From Streptomyces peucetius (lineage in GTDB: Bacteria; Actinomycetota; Actinomycetes; Streptomycetales; Streptomycetaceae): DNA of 64,000 nt. Position 1 is the stretch's first letter. Every line of letters begins with the position of its first letter. This document shows positions 18,299 to 27,860 of the stretch, one piece after another. Where the stretch lies: assembly GCF_025854275.1 (NCBI RefSeq), contig NZ_CP107567.1, positions 5,952,001 through 6,016,000 on the forward strand. The letters run 5' to 3'. A program made the translations under genes and the position numbers. The notes beneath the pieces are model-generated. The model was given only the letters and a program-made list of their open reading frames with translations. It did no database searches and was not told the origin of the DNA.

Positions 18299-19303
18299 TC
18301 AGGGCTTGACCGAGCGGTAGTAGCGTCGCGCGCCCTCGTGCAGCGGCAGCGGGTCCGTGTAGACGGCCGTGCGCAGGTCCACCCGTTGCGCGGGGTGGAC
18401 CGTGTTGCCGATGCGGTCCCGGCTCCTGATCACCGTGCGGGTGAAGCCCTCGGTCTGCGCCGCGCTCATGCTGTCCGTGGTGACCAGCAGGTTCGCCACC
18501 GCGACGGTCCCGACGGGTCCGCCCTGTGCCCGCGGGTAGGCGTCGGCCGGCATCACGGCGGAACGGTAGTAACTGGTCGGGTCGCCCGACGCGTGGAGCT
18601 TCGCGACGAGCTCCGGCCCCAGTGCGACCAGGCGGACGGGGAAGCGCTCCGACAGCTTCTGCACGGTGCCGGTGGGCAGGCCCCCGGACCAGAAGAACGC
18701 GTCGATGGTGCCCTTCTCCAGCTGGCCGGGCGCCGCATTGATGCCCGAGGGAAACGCCGTGATGTCCTGCTCGGGATCGAGGCCGGCCGCCTTCATCAGC
18801 CGGTCCGCCACCAGCCGTATGCCGGAGCCGTCCTGGCCGACGCCCACCGCTCTGCCCCGCAGGTCGCTCACCGACCGGACCGGTGAGTCCTTCGGCACGA
18901 CGAGCTGGACGTAGTCGTCGTACAGCCGGGCGCAGCCGCGCAGCTGGTCGGCTCCCGGGAGCCGCTGCCGCTTGTACGTCGCGACCGCGTCGGCGGTGGC
19001 GATGGTGAAGTCGGCCTCTCCGGACGCCAGGCGCGCCAGGTTCTGCTGGGAGCCCTCGCTGGTGCGCAGGTCTATTTCCAGGTCCGGCATGTCCCGTGCA
19101 AGGGCGTCCTTCAGGAGCACCCCGTAGCGCTGGTAGACGCCGCTGTGCGACCCCGTGCTGAGCGTCAGCTTCCCGCTTGGTGACGACTGCCCGAACGGCA
19201 GCAGCCACCACAGCAGCAGCCCGAGGACCACCAGGGCGGCCGCGGCACCCTGCAGGGCGCGGCGGCGGCCGAGGCGGGAGAGGACCGCGGGTGCCGGGAG
19301 CAT
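18299..19303 (-). CDS. TAXI-family solute-binding protein
   Basis: A 334-residue extracytoplasmic protein: an N-terminal membrane anchor (LVVLGLLLWWLLPFG) then the TAXI core (LTLSTGSHSGVYQRYG; GEADFTIATADAV; GRAVGVGQDGSGIRLVADRLM; IDAFFWSGGLPTG). TAXI proteins bind small acids such as glutamate for TRAP transporters, but no TRAP permease is adjacent, so it may instead serve as a sensor partner of the neighbouring kinase (inference). ATG 19303 with AGGA upstream is preferred over a 74-codon longer, low-complexity start. Confidence 0.88.
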   Translation of the reverse strand: MLPAPAVLSRLGRRRALQGAAAALVVLGLLLWWLLPFGQSSPSGKLTLSTGSHSGVYQRYGVLLKDALARDMPDLEIDLRTSEGSQQNLARLASGEADFTIATADAVATYKRQRLPGADQLRGCARLYDDYVQLVVPKDSPVRSVSDLRGRAVGVGQDGSGIRLVADRLMKAAGLDPEQDITAFPSGINAAPGQLEKGTIDAFFWSGGLPTGTVQKLSERFPVRLVALGPELVAKLHASGDPTSYYRSAVMPADAYPRAQGGPVGTVAVANLLVTTDSMSAAQTEGFTRTVIRSRDRIGNTVHPAQRVDLRTAVYTDPLPLHEGARRYYRSVKP

Positions 19304-19579
19304 GGCGCGATCCTGCCAGCTTCCTCCCCGGGATGGCCAGACAGGGCCCTGGCCCCGGCGTCCGCGCTGATCAGCCGCCCCGTTGCCCGGGACGGCTGCG
19401 CCCATCGCGTCGGCCGAGCCCCGCCGCTTCGGCCCACCGCGTCCCGGCGGGCCGGTCGCTCCGGCAGGCCGCGCCGGTCGGCCGCGACGGCCGGTGGGAT
19501 CAGCCGCGGCCGGCAGCCCGGTCATCGCGGCCTGCCTGGTCAGCGGCAGCCCGCAGCCCGGTCGGCGCGGCCGGCCCGC

Positions 19580-20251
19580 TCAGCGGCGGGCCGCCGCGCG
19601 GGCGCTCTCCACCGCGTCCTTCAGCGAGCCCGCGGCGGTCTCGCGGAACTCCGCCAGCCTGGGCACATGACCTGACTTCGTCATCTCCGAGTGCAGGAAG
19701 AGCAGGGCGTCGCAGAGCCCCACCATGGCGAAGGCGGCCCGCAGATACGGCTCCTGGAAGTCCGAGCCGTGGCGGGGCGTCCCCGGGCCGTAGGCCCCGC
19801 CTCTCGCCGTCACCACGATCGTCCGCTTGCCCGAGAGCGGCCCCGTCCCGGTCAGGGGGTCCACGATCACCGGCGGGATGGCGATGCGGTCGAACCATGC
19901 CTTGAAGGCGGACGGCACGGAGAAGTTGTACATGGGCAGGCCGATCACCAGGGTGTCGGCCGCCAGCACCTCCTCGATGAGCTCCCAGCTGAGGGCCCAG
20001 CTTCCCTTCTCCTCCGCCGTCAGGGCCGCGTCCCGCGCCTCGCCGAGATCGCGGATGCCGGCGGTCTCCAGGCGTGTCACGACCTCGATCTGGGCGGCGT
20101 CCACGTGCGGAACCGGAACCGCGGTGAGATCGCGGTGGATGTGCGTACCCCTGGGGTTGGCCGTCCGCCAGGCCGCAGCGAATTCGGCCGAGACCTGGCG
20201 CGAGACGGACTCCGGGCGGGCGCTGGAGTCAAGGTGGAGCAGCGTTGGCAT
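19580..20251 (-). CDS. azoR: FMN-dependent NADH-azoreductase
   Basis: A 223-residue flavodoxin-like reductase: N terminus MPTLLHLDSSARPESVSRQV (FMN phosphate loop), VIGLPMYNFSVPSAFKAWFD (flavin-binding MYNFxxPxxLK-type motif) and VVTARGGAYGPGTP. AzoR enzymes reduce quinones and azo dyes with NADH. ATG 20251 is used; longer upstream starts are not supported. Divergent from a LysR gene, which probably regulates it. Confidence 0.92.
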   Translation of the reverse strand: MPTLLHLDSSARPESVSRQVSAEFAAAWRTANPRGTHIHRDLTAVPVPHVDAAQIEVVTRLETAGIRDLGEARDAALTAEEKGSWALSWELIEEVLAADTLVIGLPMYNFSVPSAFKAWFDRIAIPPVIVDPLTGTGPLSGKRTIVVTARGGAYGPGTPRHGSDFQEPYLRAAFAMVGLCDALLFLHSEMTKSGHVPRLAEFRETAAGSLKDAVESARAAARR

Positions 20252-20376
20252 ACGAGAACCCCATCTAGGAGGAATCGGACCGGGGGCCTTGTTATTCAAC
20301 CGGTAAATGGCCTGCGAATCCCGTATGTTGGCGTGACGGTCGATGACAGCCGGCGTTAGAAGAAGTGACGGTGCGG

Positions 20377-21327
20377 ATGGTGCTCGACATACGGAAACTG
20401 GTGCTGCTGCGTGAGGTGGAGGCGTCCGGTTCCATCGCGGCGGCGGCGCAGGCGCTGAACTACACCCGCTCCGCCGTCTCGCAGCAGCTGTCCGCCCTGG
20501 AGGCCGAGACAGGCGTGGCGCTGGTCGACCGGGGTAGCCGGCGGGCCGGCCTCACCGTGGCGGGCAGGGCCCTCGTGGAACACACGGAGCGGATCCTCGA
20601 ACGGGTCGAGGCGGCCGAGGCGGTGCTGCTGGCCGTGACCGGCGGTGTCTCCGGTGAACTTCGGGTCGGAGTGCCGTTCCACGAAGGGCCCGCGCTCCTC
20701 GTGCCCGTCCTCACCGGACTCCAGGCCCAACACCCGGACCTGCGGATCACCCTGCACGGCGTCGCGGCCTCCGAGGGCCGGGAGGCGGTCCGGCTCGGCC
20801 GGCTCGACGTGGTCATGGCGGCCCGCTACGACCAGGTGCCTCAGAAGCCAGTGCCGGGACTGCACGAGGAGCCGCTGGCGGACGACCGGGTCAGGATTGC
20901 GGTCGCCCCTGACGACGTGACCGTCGCCGGCGGCTGCGGACCGGTGGCCCTCGGCGAGTTCGCCCACCGGCCGTGGATCCTCGACCCCGACTCCGGAATC
21001 GGCAAGCTGGCGCTGCACGCCTGCGCGGCGGCCGGGTTCGCCCCCGATGTGGTGGCCGACACCGGGGACATGCACGCCGCTCTCGGGCTGGTGTCGCTCG
21101 GCTGGGGGGTGGCCCTGGTGCCCGATCTCGTACCGGACCGCCCCGGCTATCCGGTCCGCCGGGTCCCCCTCGCCGAGCCCGAGCTCACGCGGCGGCTGTC
21201 CCTGGTGGCCAGGCGCGGGGCACTGGAGCGGCCGGCGGTCGCGGCCGTGCTGGCGGCGGTACGGGTGGCGGCCGACGCGCTCGTGAACGACAGTGCCGGG
21301 GCACAGCCGGAGGCCGGGGCCGGCTGA
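20377..21327 (+). CDS. LysR-family transcriptional regulator
   Basis: About 316 residues. The winged HTH is at the N terminus (LREVEASGSIAAAAQALNYTRSAVSQQLSALEAETGVAL), followed by the periplasmic-binding-like effector domain (GELRVGVPFHEGPALLVPVL). ATG 20377 has AGAAG 11 bp upstream; a GTG at 20365 would add four residues. Divergent from azoR, the usual arrangement for a LysR regulator and its target. Confidence 0.92.
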   Translation: MVLDIRKLVLLREVEASGSIAAAAQALNYTRSAVSQQLSALEAETGVALVDRGSRRAGLTVAGRALVEHTERILERVEAAEAVLLAVTGGVSGELRVGVPFHEGPALLVPVLTGLQAQHPDLRITLHGVAASEGREAVRLGRLDVVMAARYDQVPQKPVPGLHEEPLADDRVRIAVAPDDVTVAGGCGPVALGEFAHRPWILDPDSGIGKLALHACAAAGFAPDVVADTGDMHAALGLVSLGWGVALVPDLVPDRPGYPVRRVPLAEPELTRRLSLVARRGALERPAVAAVLAAVRVAADALVNDSAGAQPEAGAG

Positions 21328-21366
21328 CGAGCGCGCCCAAGGGGACCCGGGGAACGGCGGGCGGCG

Positions 21367-21867
21367 TCAGCTCTCGATCAGCCGGTGGAGCGCCGCTGTG
21401 TCGAAGATGTCCTCCATGCGAACGGCCTTGCCGCCGCTCAGCGTCCAGGAGTGCACGAACGACAGGGTTTCCGTACGGCCGCGTCTCGACGTCACCTGAC
21501 GCGTTCCGAAGACCACCACCCGGTCCCCGGACTCCACGAACTCCTCCGGCTCCAGTCGCATCCCGCCGAGCACGTTCGGCACGTGCGAGAGGAACTCCCG
21601 GACGCCCGCGTGCCCGTGCTTCGTGCCGCCCAGCCCGTACACGGCCATCCCGTCGGGGTGGATCCACTCCACGTCGGGCGCCAGGGTCTCCAGCAGCGCC
21701 GCCACGTCCCGGGAACCGAAGGCCCGGTACGCGCGCCGGACGAGGTCGAGGTGGGCGCTGTGCCCGGGAAGCCCGGGCGCGCCGTCCGTGGCGGGTGAGG
21801 CCGGGGCGGAGTCCGCCGGGCGTGGCCGGGCACCTGTCTGCGTAAGAGGCAGGGAGGCGGTCTGCAT
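21367..21867 (-). CDS. SnoaL/NTF2-like dehydratase of p-terphenyl biosynthesis (TerC-like)
   Basis: A 166-residue NTF2-fold protein: LDLVRRAYRAFGSRDVAALLETLAPDVEWIHP is the standard SnoaL-like N terminus, then FVESGDRVVVFGTRQVTSRRGR and FVHSWTLSGGKAVRMEDIFDT. In terfestatin and echoside pathways an NTF2-like dehydratase acts after the ketoreductase on the terphenylquinone. Identity rests on fold plus its place as third gene after the A-T-TE and SDR genes, 13 bp from the latter. ATG 21867 has AGAGGAAA upstream. Confidence 0.72.
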   Translation of the reverse strand: MQTASLPLTQTGARPRPADSAPASPATDGAPGLPGHSAHLDLVRRAYRAFGSRDVAALLETLAPDVEWIHPDGMAVYGLGGTKHGHAGVREFLSHVPNVLGGMRLEPEEFVESGDRVVVFGTRQVTSRRGRTETLSFVHSWTLSGGKAVRMEDIFDTAALHRLIES

Positions 21868-21880
21868 GGGTTTCCTCTCG

Positions 21881-22825
21881 TCAGCGGGAGACATGCTCGG
21901 GGTACAGGCTCTCGAGGGTGCGGCGGATGCCGTCGCGCCAGCCGACCGTGCAGGGACCCGTCAGCTCGCGGCGCAGCGTGGGATCGAACTGGTAGGTTTC
22001 GCGGGTCACTTCGCTCGGTGCGAGCTTCGCCTCGACGCCCGTGAGTGACTCCATGTGGCGGATGCAGTCGGTGATGCCGACGGGTTCGTCGCCGCCCCAG
22101 TTCACCAGCCTCGCCGGTGACGTGGCGGCGCTCCAGAGAGCGGGCACCTGGGCCACCAGGTCGTCGGTGTGCAGCAGGGAGCACCAGTTCTGCCCCTCGA
22201 GGGGTACCGGGATGGGCTCGCCGGCGAGCATGCGCTTGAAGTACAGCATCGGCACGCCGCCGTAACCGCCGGGCCCGTACGCGATGTTCAGGCGGGCGAT
22301 CGTGGTGGGCAGGTCCAGCACCCGGGCGAAGGCCCGTACGGCGCCCTCGGTGGCGATCTTGCCGACGGGGTAGGCGGGCAGCCAGTCGGCCACGCCGTCG
22401 ACCGGATCGGTCTCCGTGTACCGGTGGTCCAGTGTCTGCCGTGCGTACAGGGCGCCCGTCGAGACGAACAGGAACGCCTCCGCGGTGCGGCAGTGCGTCA
22501 TCAGGCGGCCGGCGGCCACGGCGTTGACCTCGACGGCGGCGTTGAAGTCGCCGTCCTCGCCGCGGCGTACGGCAGAGTGGATGACGTGGGTGAAGTCCTC
22601 GGGGACGCCCTTCAGGCCGTCGCTCGAGAGGTCGTCCATGTCCCAGCGCCAGGTGGTGATGCCCCGCGCCGCGAGCTCTCCTTCGACGCCGGGGGTGCCG
22701 AAGCGGCCCAGGCACCAGACCTCGTTGTGCTCGGCCAGCGCCTCGGCGACCGGCCGGGCGACCTGCCCGGTACCGCCGGTGACCAGGATCTTCTTGCCCT
22801 TCAGCGGGGCGGTCGGCCCGTTCAT
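21881..22825 (-). CDS. NAD(P)-dependent SDR reductase of p-terphenyl biosynthesis (TerB-like)
   Basis: A 314-residue extended SDR: Rossmann motif [20 protein letters not shown], catalytic YxxxK in [15 protein letters not shown], and FVSTGALY. In the terfestatin pathway TerB reduces the polyporic-acid-type quinone before dehydration by TerC; the same role is inferred here from context. Its ATG overlaps the stop of the A-T-TE gene by 4 bp, so the two are translationally coupled. An alternative is a generic epimerase/dehydratase. Confidence 0.75.
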   Translation of the reverse strand: MNGPTAPLKGKKILVTGGTGQVARPVAEALAEHNEVWCLGRFGTPGVEGELAARGITTWRWDMDDLSSDGLKGVPEDFTHVIHSAVRRGEDGDFNAAVEVNAVAAGRLMTHCRTAEAFLFVSTGALYARQTLDHRYTETDPVDGVADWLPAYPVGKIATEGAVRAFARVLDLPTTIARLNIAYGPGGYGGVPMLYFKRMLAGEPIPVPLEGQNWCSLLHTDDLVAQVPALWSAATSPARLVNWGGDEPVGITDCIRHMESLTGVEAKLAPSEVTRETYQFDPTLRRELTGPCTVGWRDGIRRTLESLYPEHVSR

Positions 22826-25647
22826 CGAAGGCTCTCCTCCTGCGCGGCGGCGGCACGCGCGGTCGCCGTACGGTCGGCGTCCACGAGGGCGCGGTCCAGT
22901 TCCCTGCGGAGGATCGACTGGAAGGCGGCCACATGCTGGGGGCTCATCAGCGTGTAGTGCTCGCCGGGCACCCTGATGTATCGGTTCTCCCCGGTGGTGT
23001 ACTCGTCCCAGCGGCGCAGTTCGTTCTCCAGCCAGTCGTCGATGGTGCCGCGCAGCGGGACGGCGTAGAAGACGTTCATCGACGGCACCGTGCCGCTCGG
23101 CCGGTACGAGCGGCCCAGGTCGGTCAGCCGGTTCGCCAGTTCCGCCCACGCGCCGAACCGGTCGGCGTCCAGGTCGAGCTGGGCGAGACGTTCCTGCGGG
23201 GCGAGGGCCATGAGCCGGGCCACCTGCTCCTCCGGGGCGAGTCCGCGCAGACGGCCGGGCAGCTCCCGTGACTGCTTCCTGTCGATCAGCGACAGGAAGA
23301 ACGCCAGATTGGCCGCGGTCTCCGCGAAGTCCAGTTCGTCCATGCGGTACTTGATGTGCGGCGGCAGGTTGAAACTGCCGACGAAGTCGACGCGCTCGCC
23401 CTGCGAGCGGAGCACCTTGGCGATCTCGAAGGCCACCACACCGCCGTACGAGTAGCCGGCGACGGCGTACGGTCCGTGCGGCTGCCGCGCCCGGACGGCA
23501 TCCACGTAGCAGTCCACCATCTGCTCGAACGTCGCGAACGGCTTCTCGTCCTCGTTGAAGCCACGGGCCCGCAGCGCGTAGAACGGCCGGTCGCCGACGA
23601 AGTACTTGGCGAGGTTGACGAAGACCAGGACCTCGCCGACGCCGGGGTGGACACAGAACAGCGGGGTCTTGGTCCCGCCGGTCTGCATCGGCACGATCGG
23701 GTCGTACACCTGCTCCGCACCGCCCGGCCCCTGCGCGGCGGCTGCGCCGGGCTCCCCGGCGAGGCGGGCGGCGAGCGCGCGGACGGTCGGCGCCGTCATC
23801 AGGGTGATGATCTGCAGCCCGGTGACGCCGAGCCGCTGGCTGACCTTGCTGCGCAGCCGCAGGATGTCCAGGGAGGTGCCGCCCAGGTCGAAGAAGTTGG
23901 CGGTGGCGCTGACGGTGCCGGGGTCGATGTCGAACATCTCGGCGTAGATCTCCGCCAGGATCCGTTCGGCCCTGCCCTCGGGAGCGGTGTAGCCGCCGAG
24001 CATGCGCAGAGTGAGGTCGGCGACGTGACGCTGCTGCGTCTCGTACGCGCCCGACTCCAGGCGCCGCCGCATCAGGGCGCGCTGGATCTTGCCGAGGCTG
24101 GTCTTGGGGAAGGCGTCCTTGGGCAGCGGCAGGATGAGGGAGGGGCGGAAGCCCCAGTGCATCACCACACTGCTGCGAACGGCGGTGAGCACCCGGTACA
24201 GCGCCGCGTCGTCACCCGGAGGGAGGTCGGGGTGGAAGGCGATCACCAGCTGTTCGGTGTCGCTGCCCGCGGGCCGGATCGGGAACGCGGCGACGTACGA
24301 CGCGGCCACGGAGTCGAGCTGCTCCAGAGCGGTCTCGATGTCGTGGCTGAAGTAGTTGACACCGTTGACGATGACACTGTCCTTGCTGCGTCCCACGAGG
24401 GTCAGCCGGCCCTCGTCGAGGCGGCCCAGGTCGCCGCTGCGGAACCAGCCGTCGGCCGTGAACGCGTCGGCGGTGGCCTGCGCATTGTTGTGGTAGCCGG
24501 GAGTGATCACCGGGCCGGTGAGCTGAAGTTCGCCCACCTCGCCCTCGGGCAGCGGCCGGTCGTCCGGGTCGGCGATCCGGATCCGCAGCCCCTCGACGGG
24601 GGTGCCCAGATTGGCGAACTCCCTGCCGCGGTCGACGTCGGGGAAGGCGGCGCGGGAGTAGACGCTGCCCGCGCACGTCTCCGTCATGCCGAAGGCCGGC
24701 CAGAGCGCGTTTTGGGCGAGGCCGTACGGGGCCAGCAGGTCGAGGAACGCCTCGCCGGTGGCGCAGACGACCGCCTCGCCGCCGCTGATGATGTGCCGCA
24801 GGCGGCTCAGGTCGAGCCGCTCCTCCGCGTCGGCGATCCGGTCGGCGGAACCGTTGATCAGCCCCAGCAGGAAGTTGGGCGTGAAGGTCATGGTCACGCC
24901 GTGCCGTGAGACGAGCCTCAGGAACTCCAGCGGCTCGCCGAGGACGACCGGGGCCTCGACGTGGAGCTGCCTGGCGCCGGTGGACAGCGGCAGCAGATGG
25001 CACTCCAGCAGGGCGGCCACATGGTCGAAGGAGACCCAGTTCAGGGTGGTGTCGCCGGCGCCGAGGCGGTGATGGCCGTTCTTGGCGGCCATGGAGGCCA
25101 GCAGATTGGCGTGGGTGAGCATGACCGCCTTGGAGTTGCCCGTCGAGCCGGAGGTCAGCACCAGGACCGCGGTGTCGTCGGGCGCGGCCCGGTGGACCTC
25201 GGCCGGCCCGGTGCCGTGCAGCCGGCCGAGCGGTGTGACGGCGAGGCCCGGCACCGGCGGCAGTTCGGCGGCGAGGGAGTCGCTCGTGACGATCAGGGGC
25301 CGGTCCAGAGCTGCGTCGACATGCTCGAGCTGTGCGGCCCACCGCTCCGGATCGCTGCGCAGCGGCGCCATCGGGCACGGGACGTATCCGCCGAGCACGG
25401 CGCCCCAGAACGCGGTGAGGAAGTCCTGCGGGCGTTCGAGGATCAGGACGACCTTGTCCTGCGGCCGGAGTCCTTGTGCGCGCAGCCCGGCCAGCACACG
25501 GGTGGCGTCGGCCAGCAGTTCCGCGTGGGTCTGGTCGACGAACGCCGCGTCCGCCCCGCCCAGGCAGTAGCGGACGCCCGAATCGGGGTGCTGTTCAGCG
25601 GCGCGCAGGAGGAGGCCGGCGATGCTCTGCGAAGGTGCGGTGTCCAC
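22822..25647 (-). CDS. A-T-TE arylpyruvate-dimerising synthetase (TerA/EchA-like)
   Basis: A 941-residue NRPS-like enzyme without a condensation domain. Residues about 1-560 are an adenylation domain ([51 protein letters not shown]), then a carrier domain ([10 protein letters not shown], Ser592 for phosphopantetheine), then a thioesterase ([17 protein letters not shown] with Ser733; GEHYTLM). This A-T-TE layout joins two arylpyruvates into terphenylquinones, furanones or related products; with TerB- and TerC-like neighbours a terphenylquinone such as polyporic acid is the best guess. GTG 25647 chosen. Confidence 0.82.
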   Translation of the reverse strand: MDTAPSQSIAGLLLRAAEQHPDSGVRYCLGGADAAFVDQTHAELLADATRVLAGLRAQGLRPQDKVVLILERPQDFLTAFWGAVLGGYVPCPMAPLRSDPERWAAQLEHVDAALDRPLIVTSDSLAAELPPVPGLAVTPLGRLHGTGPAEVHRAAPDDTAVLVLTSGSTGNSKAVMLTHANLLASMAAKNGHHRLGAGDTTLNWVSFDHVAALLECHLLPLSTGARQLHVEAPVVLGEPLEFLRLVSRHGVTMTFTPNFLLGLINGSADRIADAEERLDLSRLRHIISGGEAVVCATGEAFLDLLAPYGLAQNALWPAFGMTETCAGSVYSRAAFPDVDRGREFANLGTPVEGLRIRIADPDDRPLPEGEVGELQLTGPVITPGYHNNAQATADAFTADGWFRSGDLGRLDEGRLTLVGRSKDSVIVNGVNYFSHDIETALEQLDSVAASYVAAFPIRPAGSDTEQLVIAFHPDLPPGDDAALYRVLTAVRSSVVMHWGFRPSLILPLPKDAFPKTSLGKIQRALMRRRLESGAYETQQRHVADLTLRMLGGYTAPEGRAERILAEIYAEMFDIDPGTVSATANFFDLGGTSLDILRLRSKVSQRLGVTGLQIITLMTAPTVRALAARLAGEPGAAAAQGPGGAEQVYDPIVPMQTGGTKTPLFCVHPGVGEVLVFVNLAKYFVGDRPFYALRARGFNEDEKPFATFEQMVDCYVDAVRARQPHGPYAVAGYSYGGVVAFEIAKVLRSQGERVDFVGSFNLPPHIKYRMDELDFAETAANLAFFLSLIDRKQSRELPGRLRGLAPEEQVARLMALAPQERLAQLDLDADRFGAWAELANRLTDLGRSYRPSGTVPSMNVFYAVPLRGTIDDWLENELRRWDEYTTGENRYIRVPGEHYTLMSPQHVAAFQSILRRELDRALVDADRTATARAAAAQEESLR

Positions 25648-25799
25648 GTTGGTCTGTCTCCGTTGCCTCAGGGCACGGCAGGGAACGGGTCCCCGCGTGG
25701 CGTCGTAAGGATGTGAAGGATGAAGGACCTGACGAGAAGTCATACGGTGCTGTGGGGTGCGCGGGTGCTGCGGGCGGCGCGAGTGTGGGGGCGTGGCCC

Positions 25800-26570
25800 T
25801 CAGCCGCGGGACGCGAGCTGCCGCACGGTGACGTCGCCGCCGAAGCCCGCGGGTACCGCCACGGCCGCTGTCCAGCCGTCCGGCACCGGCGTGTCGGCCA
25901 CATGCCAGGTGGTCGGGCCCGAGAGGGCGTCGGTCGTCACCTCGGCCGGACCCGGGGCCCACGCACGGGTCTCCAGCCGGGTCAGATCGGTGACGATCCC
26001 GACGCCTGCGGCCTTGAGGACCGCCTCCTTGCGGGTCCAGCAGCGCAGGAACGCCCGGGCGCGGCCCGGACCTTCCGGTGCGGCGAGGACGGCATCGTGC
26101 TCACGGTGGGTCAGTACGTTGTCCGTGAGCTCGTCGACGGGGAGGTCCCTGACCGCCTCGGCGTCCACTCCGACCAGGAACGGGGCGACGGCCAGCATGC
26201 CGAGACCGGACGAGTGGGAAACGCTGATATACGAATTGGTTTCAGGATGAACGACTGACGGTGGCCCGTGGTTCTCGCTCCCGCACCCCGGACACGGGTT
26301 TCGGCCAAATGAAATCTCAGTCGCCGGCACGTCGAAGAAATCGGCCAATATGCGCCTGACCGTGGCGCGGCAAGAGATGTATTCGGCTGCCGCCGCGGCT
26401 GATTTGAGCTGCTTCAGGCGGACGTGCTCAGCGCTGTCGAGCAGGTCGAGATCGGCTCGGGTGTACGTACCCGTCGGCATGTGCCACCACCACACCAGGG
26501 CGCCGGTCGTGGAGGGGCCGGACGAGGTGGCACTGATGGAGTGAGGGATCGGTGCGCAGTGTGTGGTCAC
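25800..26570 (-). CDS. Sfp-type 4'-phosphopantetheinyl transferase
   Basis: About 256 residues. Motifs in order: FGRNPCPGCGSENHGPP, SYISVSHSSGLGMLAV, VGVDAEAVRDLPVDEL (Mg-binding acidic residues) and FLRCWTRKEAVLKAAGVG. It transfers phosphopantetheine from CoA to carrier-domain serines, and so would activate the A-T-TE enzyme, the NRPSs and the two ACPs in this region. The GTG at 26570 is used; an ATG at 26480 (MPTGTYTRADL) or 26621 is possible. Confidence 0.9.
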   Translation of the reverse strand: MTTHCAPIPHSISATSSGPSTTGALVWWWHMPTGTYTRADLDLLDSAEHVRLKQLKSAAAAAEYISCRATVRRILADFFDVPATEISFGRNPCPGCGSENHGPPSVVHPETNSYISVSHSSGLGMLAVAPFLVGVDAEAVRDLPVDELTDNVLTHREHDAVLAAPEGPGRARAFLRCWTRKEAVLKAAGVGIVTDLTRLETRAWAPGPAEVTTDALSGPTTWHVADTPVPDGWTAAVAVPAGFGGDVTVRQLASRG

Positions 26571-27006
26571 CCCGTGACCGTAGGCGTGAAGCCCGGTGCG
26601 GGGGTGGCCGGTTGACAGCAAGCGGTCACCGCTCTGACGTTCCGTGCCGGTCCGGCTGCGTCCGGTGACTCAAGTGGGAGTCGAGTCCTTCGCTTCCGGG
26701 GCGCGAGTGCAGCTTGTTGACAGCCGGGGCGCACGGGGTCGCCTTTGGCTTGAAACAAGGGGGTTCCATGAGCGGTACCCGAGCCTGCCGCGTCCGATCT
26801 TGTTGACTGGTTCCGAGCCAGCGAACTAGTGTTCTTGACGGCAATCCAAGGCTTTCTCAAGTCATGCTCATGGCGTGAAGGTGCCGGATTGAACAGGTGT
26901 ATCGAGCAATCTTCCGCCGGTGACCCCGGGGGTATGCCGATGGCCAATACTGAGGGTCGGCGCGGACCGGTGAAGAAGATCCTGAGTAGTCAAGGGGGCG
27001 CAAGTG
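26571..27006. other. Intergenic region between the PPTase and first LuxR-type regulator
   Basis: 436 bp of lower-GC sequence with no convincing gene. It must hold the promoters of both divergent units. A partial relative of the cluster's 25-bp motif (GCAGCTTGTTG, near 26709-26719) is present but lacks the CGTTG end. A promoter with a LexA-like palindrome lies at 26803-26834. Confidence 0.6.
26803..26834 (+). promoter_or_regulatory. Putative regulator promoter overlapping a LexA-like palindrome
   Basis: A TTGACT -35 at 26803-26808 and TAGTGT -10 at 26827-26832, 18 bp apart. The -10 sits inside GAACTAGTGTTC (26823-26834), a perfect GAAC-N4-GTTC dyad preceded by C, the core of the actinobacterial SOS box. 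Transcription would run to the LuxR-type gene at 27007. Confidence 0.45.
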
Positions 27007-27786
27007 ATGGATACGGTTGTTGATCCACCAGATGCGGACGGGGCCGAGCGGACCGTGCCGGAGGAGCACGCAGCACACCTCGAGCAGACGCTGCTGCAGG
27101 CCCAGGCGCTGATCGAGTCCACCATGTCGCTGTACCGCAGACAGCCGGTCACCTCTCTCGTGGCGGAACCCACCGACGTGGCCGTGCTCGGCAGCGCGCT
27201 CGACCAGCTCATCGGAGGGGTCCGCCACTCCCTGAGCGTCGCGCTGACACTGGCGGGGGACTTCACCGACGGCGTCCTGCGGCTGCTCGCCCGTGTGGAG
27301 CCCTCGGCGGCGGTGCGGGTGCTGTGCAGCGCCGAGGTGGCGGACGTCTCGCTCGCGGCTCTGCGCAGACTCCCGCAGTCCCGTCTGGAGATCCGGGTCG
27401 TCGAGCGCGAGCTGCGCGAGATCGTCGTCGTCGACGGTGTCGGCGCCCTGGTGCGTGGCATCTCGACCGAGCAGGGCACCCAGGCGACCGTCGTCAACGA
27501 CGCCGCGGCCGTACGCGCCCTCGAGCTGATGTTCGCCGGCACGTGGTCCCGCGGGCGCAGGCTCGCCGACCACCTCGAACTGGGACCGCGGCTGCGCACG
27601 GAGCTCGCCCGCGACATCCTCGAGCGACTGCGGACCGGCCACACCGACGACGTGGCCGCACGTGAACTGAACGTGTCGCTGCGCACCTATCGCCGCCATG
27701 TCGCGGAGATCATGCGGGAACTCGATGCCAACTCCCGCTTCCAGGCCGGTGCACGCGCCGTGGAACTCGGGCTGCTCACGGAGTAG
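27007..27786 (+). CDS. LuxR-type HTH regulator, first of a tandem pair
   Basis: About 259 residues. The C terminus carries a LuxR-like HTH (TDDVAARELNVSLRTYRRHVAEIMRELDANSRFQAG) ending AVELGLL. The N-terminal about 180 residues show no receiver, PAS or ATPase motif that I recognise; they start with a helical segment (EQTLLQAQALIESTMSLYRR). It is similar over its length to the next gene, so the two arose by duplication. An AAGGGGG ribosome site lies before GTG 27004/ATG 27007. Likely a pathway-specific regulator of the NRPS cluster to its right. Confidence 0.85.
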   Translation: MDTVVDPPDADGAERTVPEEHAAHLEQTLLQAQALIESTMSLYRRQPVTSLVAEPTDVAVLGSALDQLIGGVRHSLSVALTLAGDFTDGVLRLLARVEPSAAVRVLCSAEVADVSLAALRRLPQSRLEIRVVERELREIVVVDGVGALVRGISTEQGTQATVVNDAAAVRALELMFAGTWSRGRRLADHLELGPRLRTELARDILERLRTGHTDDVAARELNVSLRTYRRHVAEIMRELDANSRFQAGARAVELGLLTE

Positions 27787-27860
27787 CGGTCCGTAGGAGT
27801 GACCGAACGGACGACGCGGCCCGTCAGATGGGTCGGGCGTCGGCAGAACACCAACGGGGG

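Noticed and set aside
26709..26733. Possible fifth copy of the 25-bp cluster element
   Set aside because: Shares GCAGCTTGTTG but lacks TGGCA spacing and the CGTTG end, so it fails the invariant positions.
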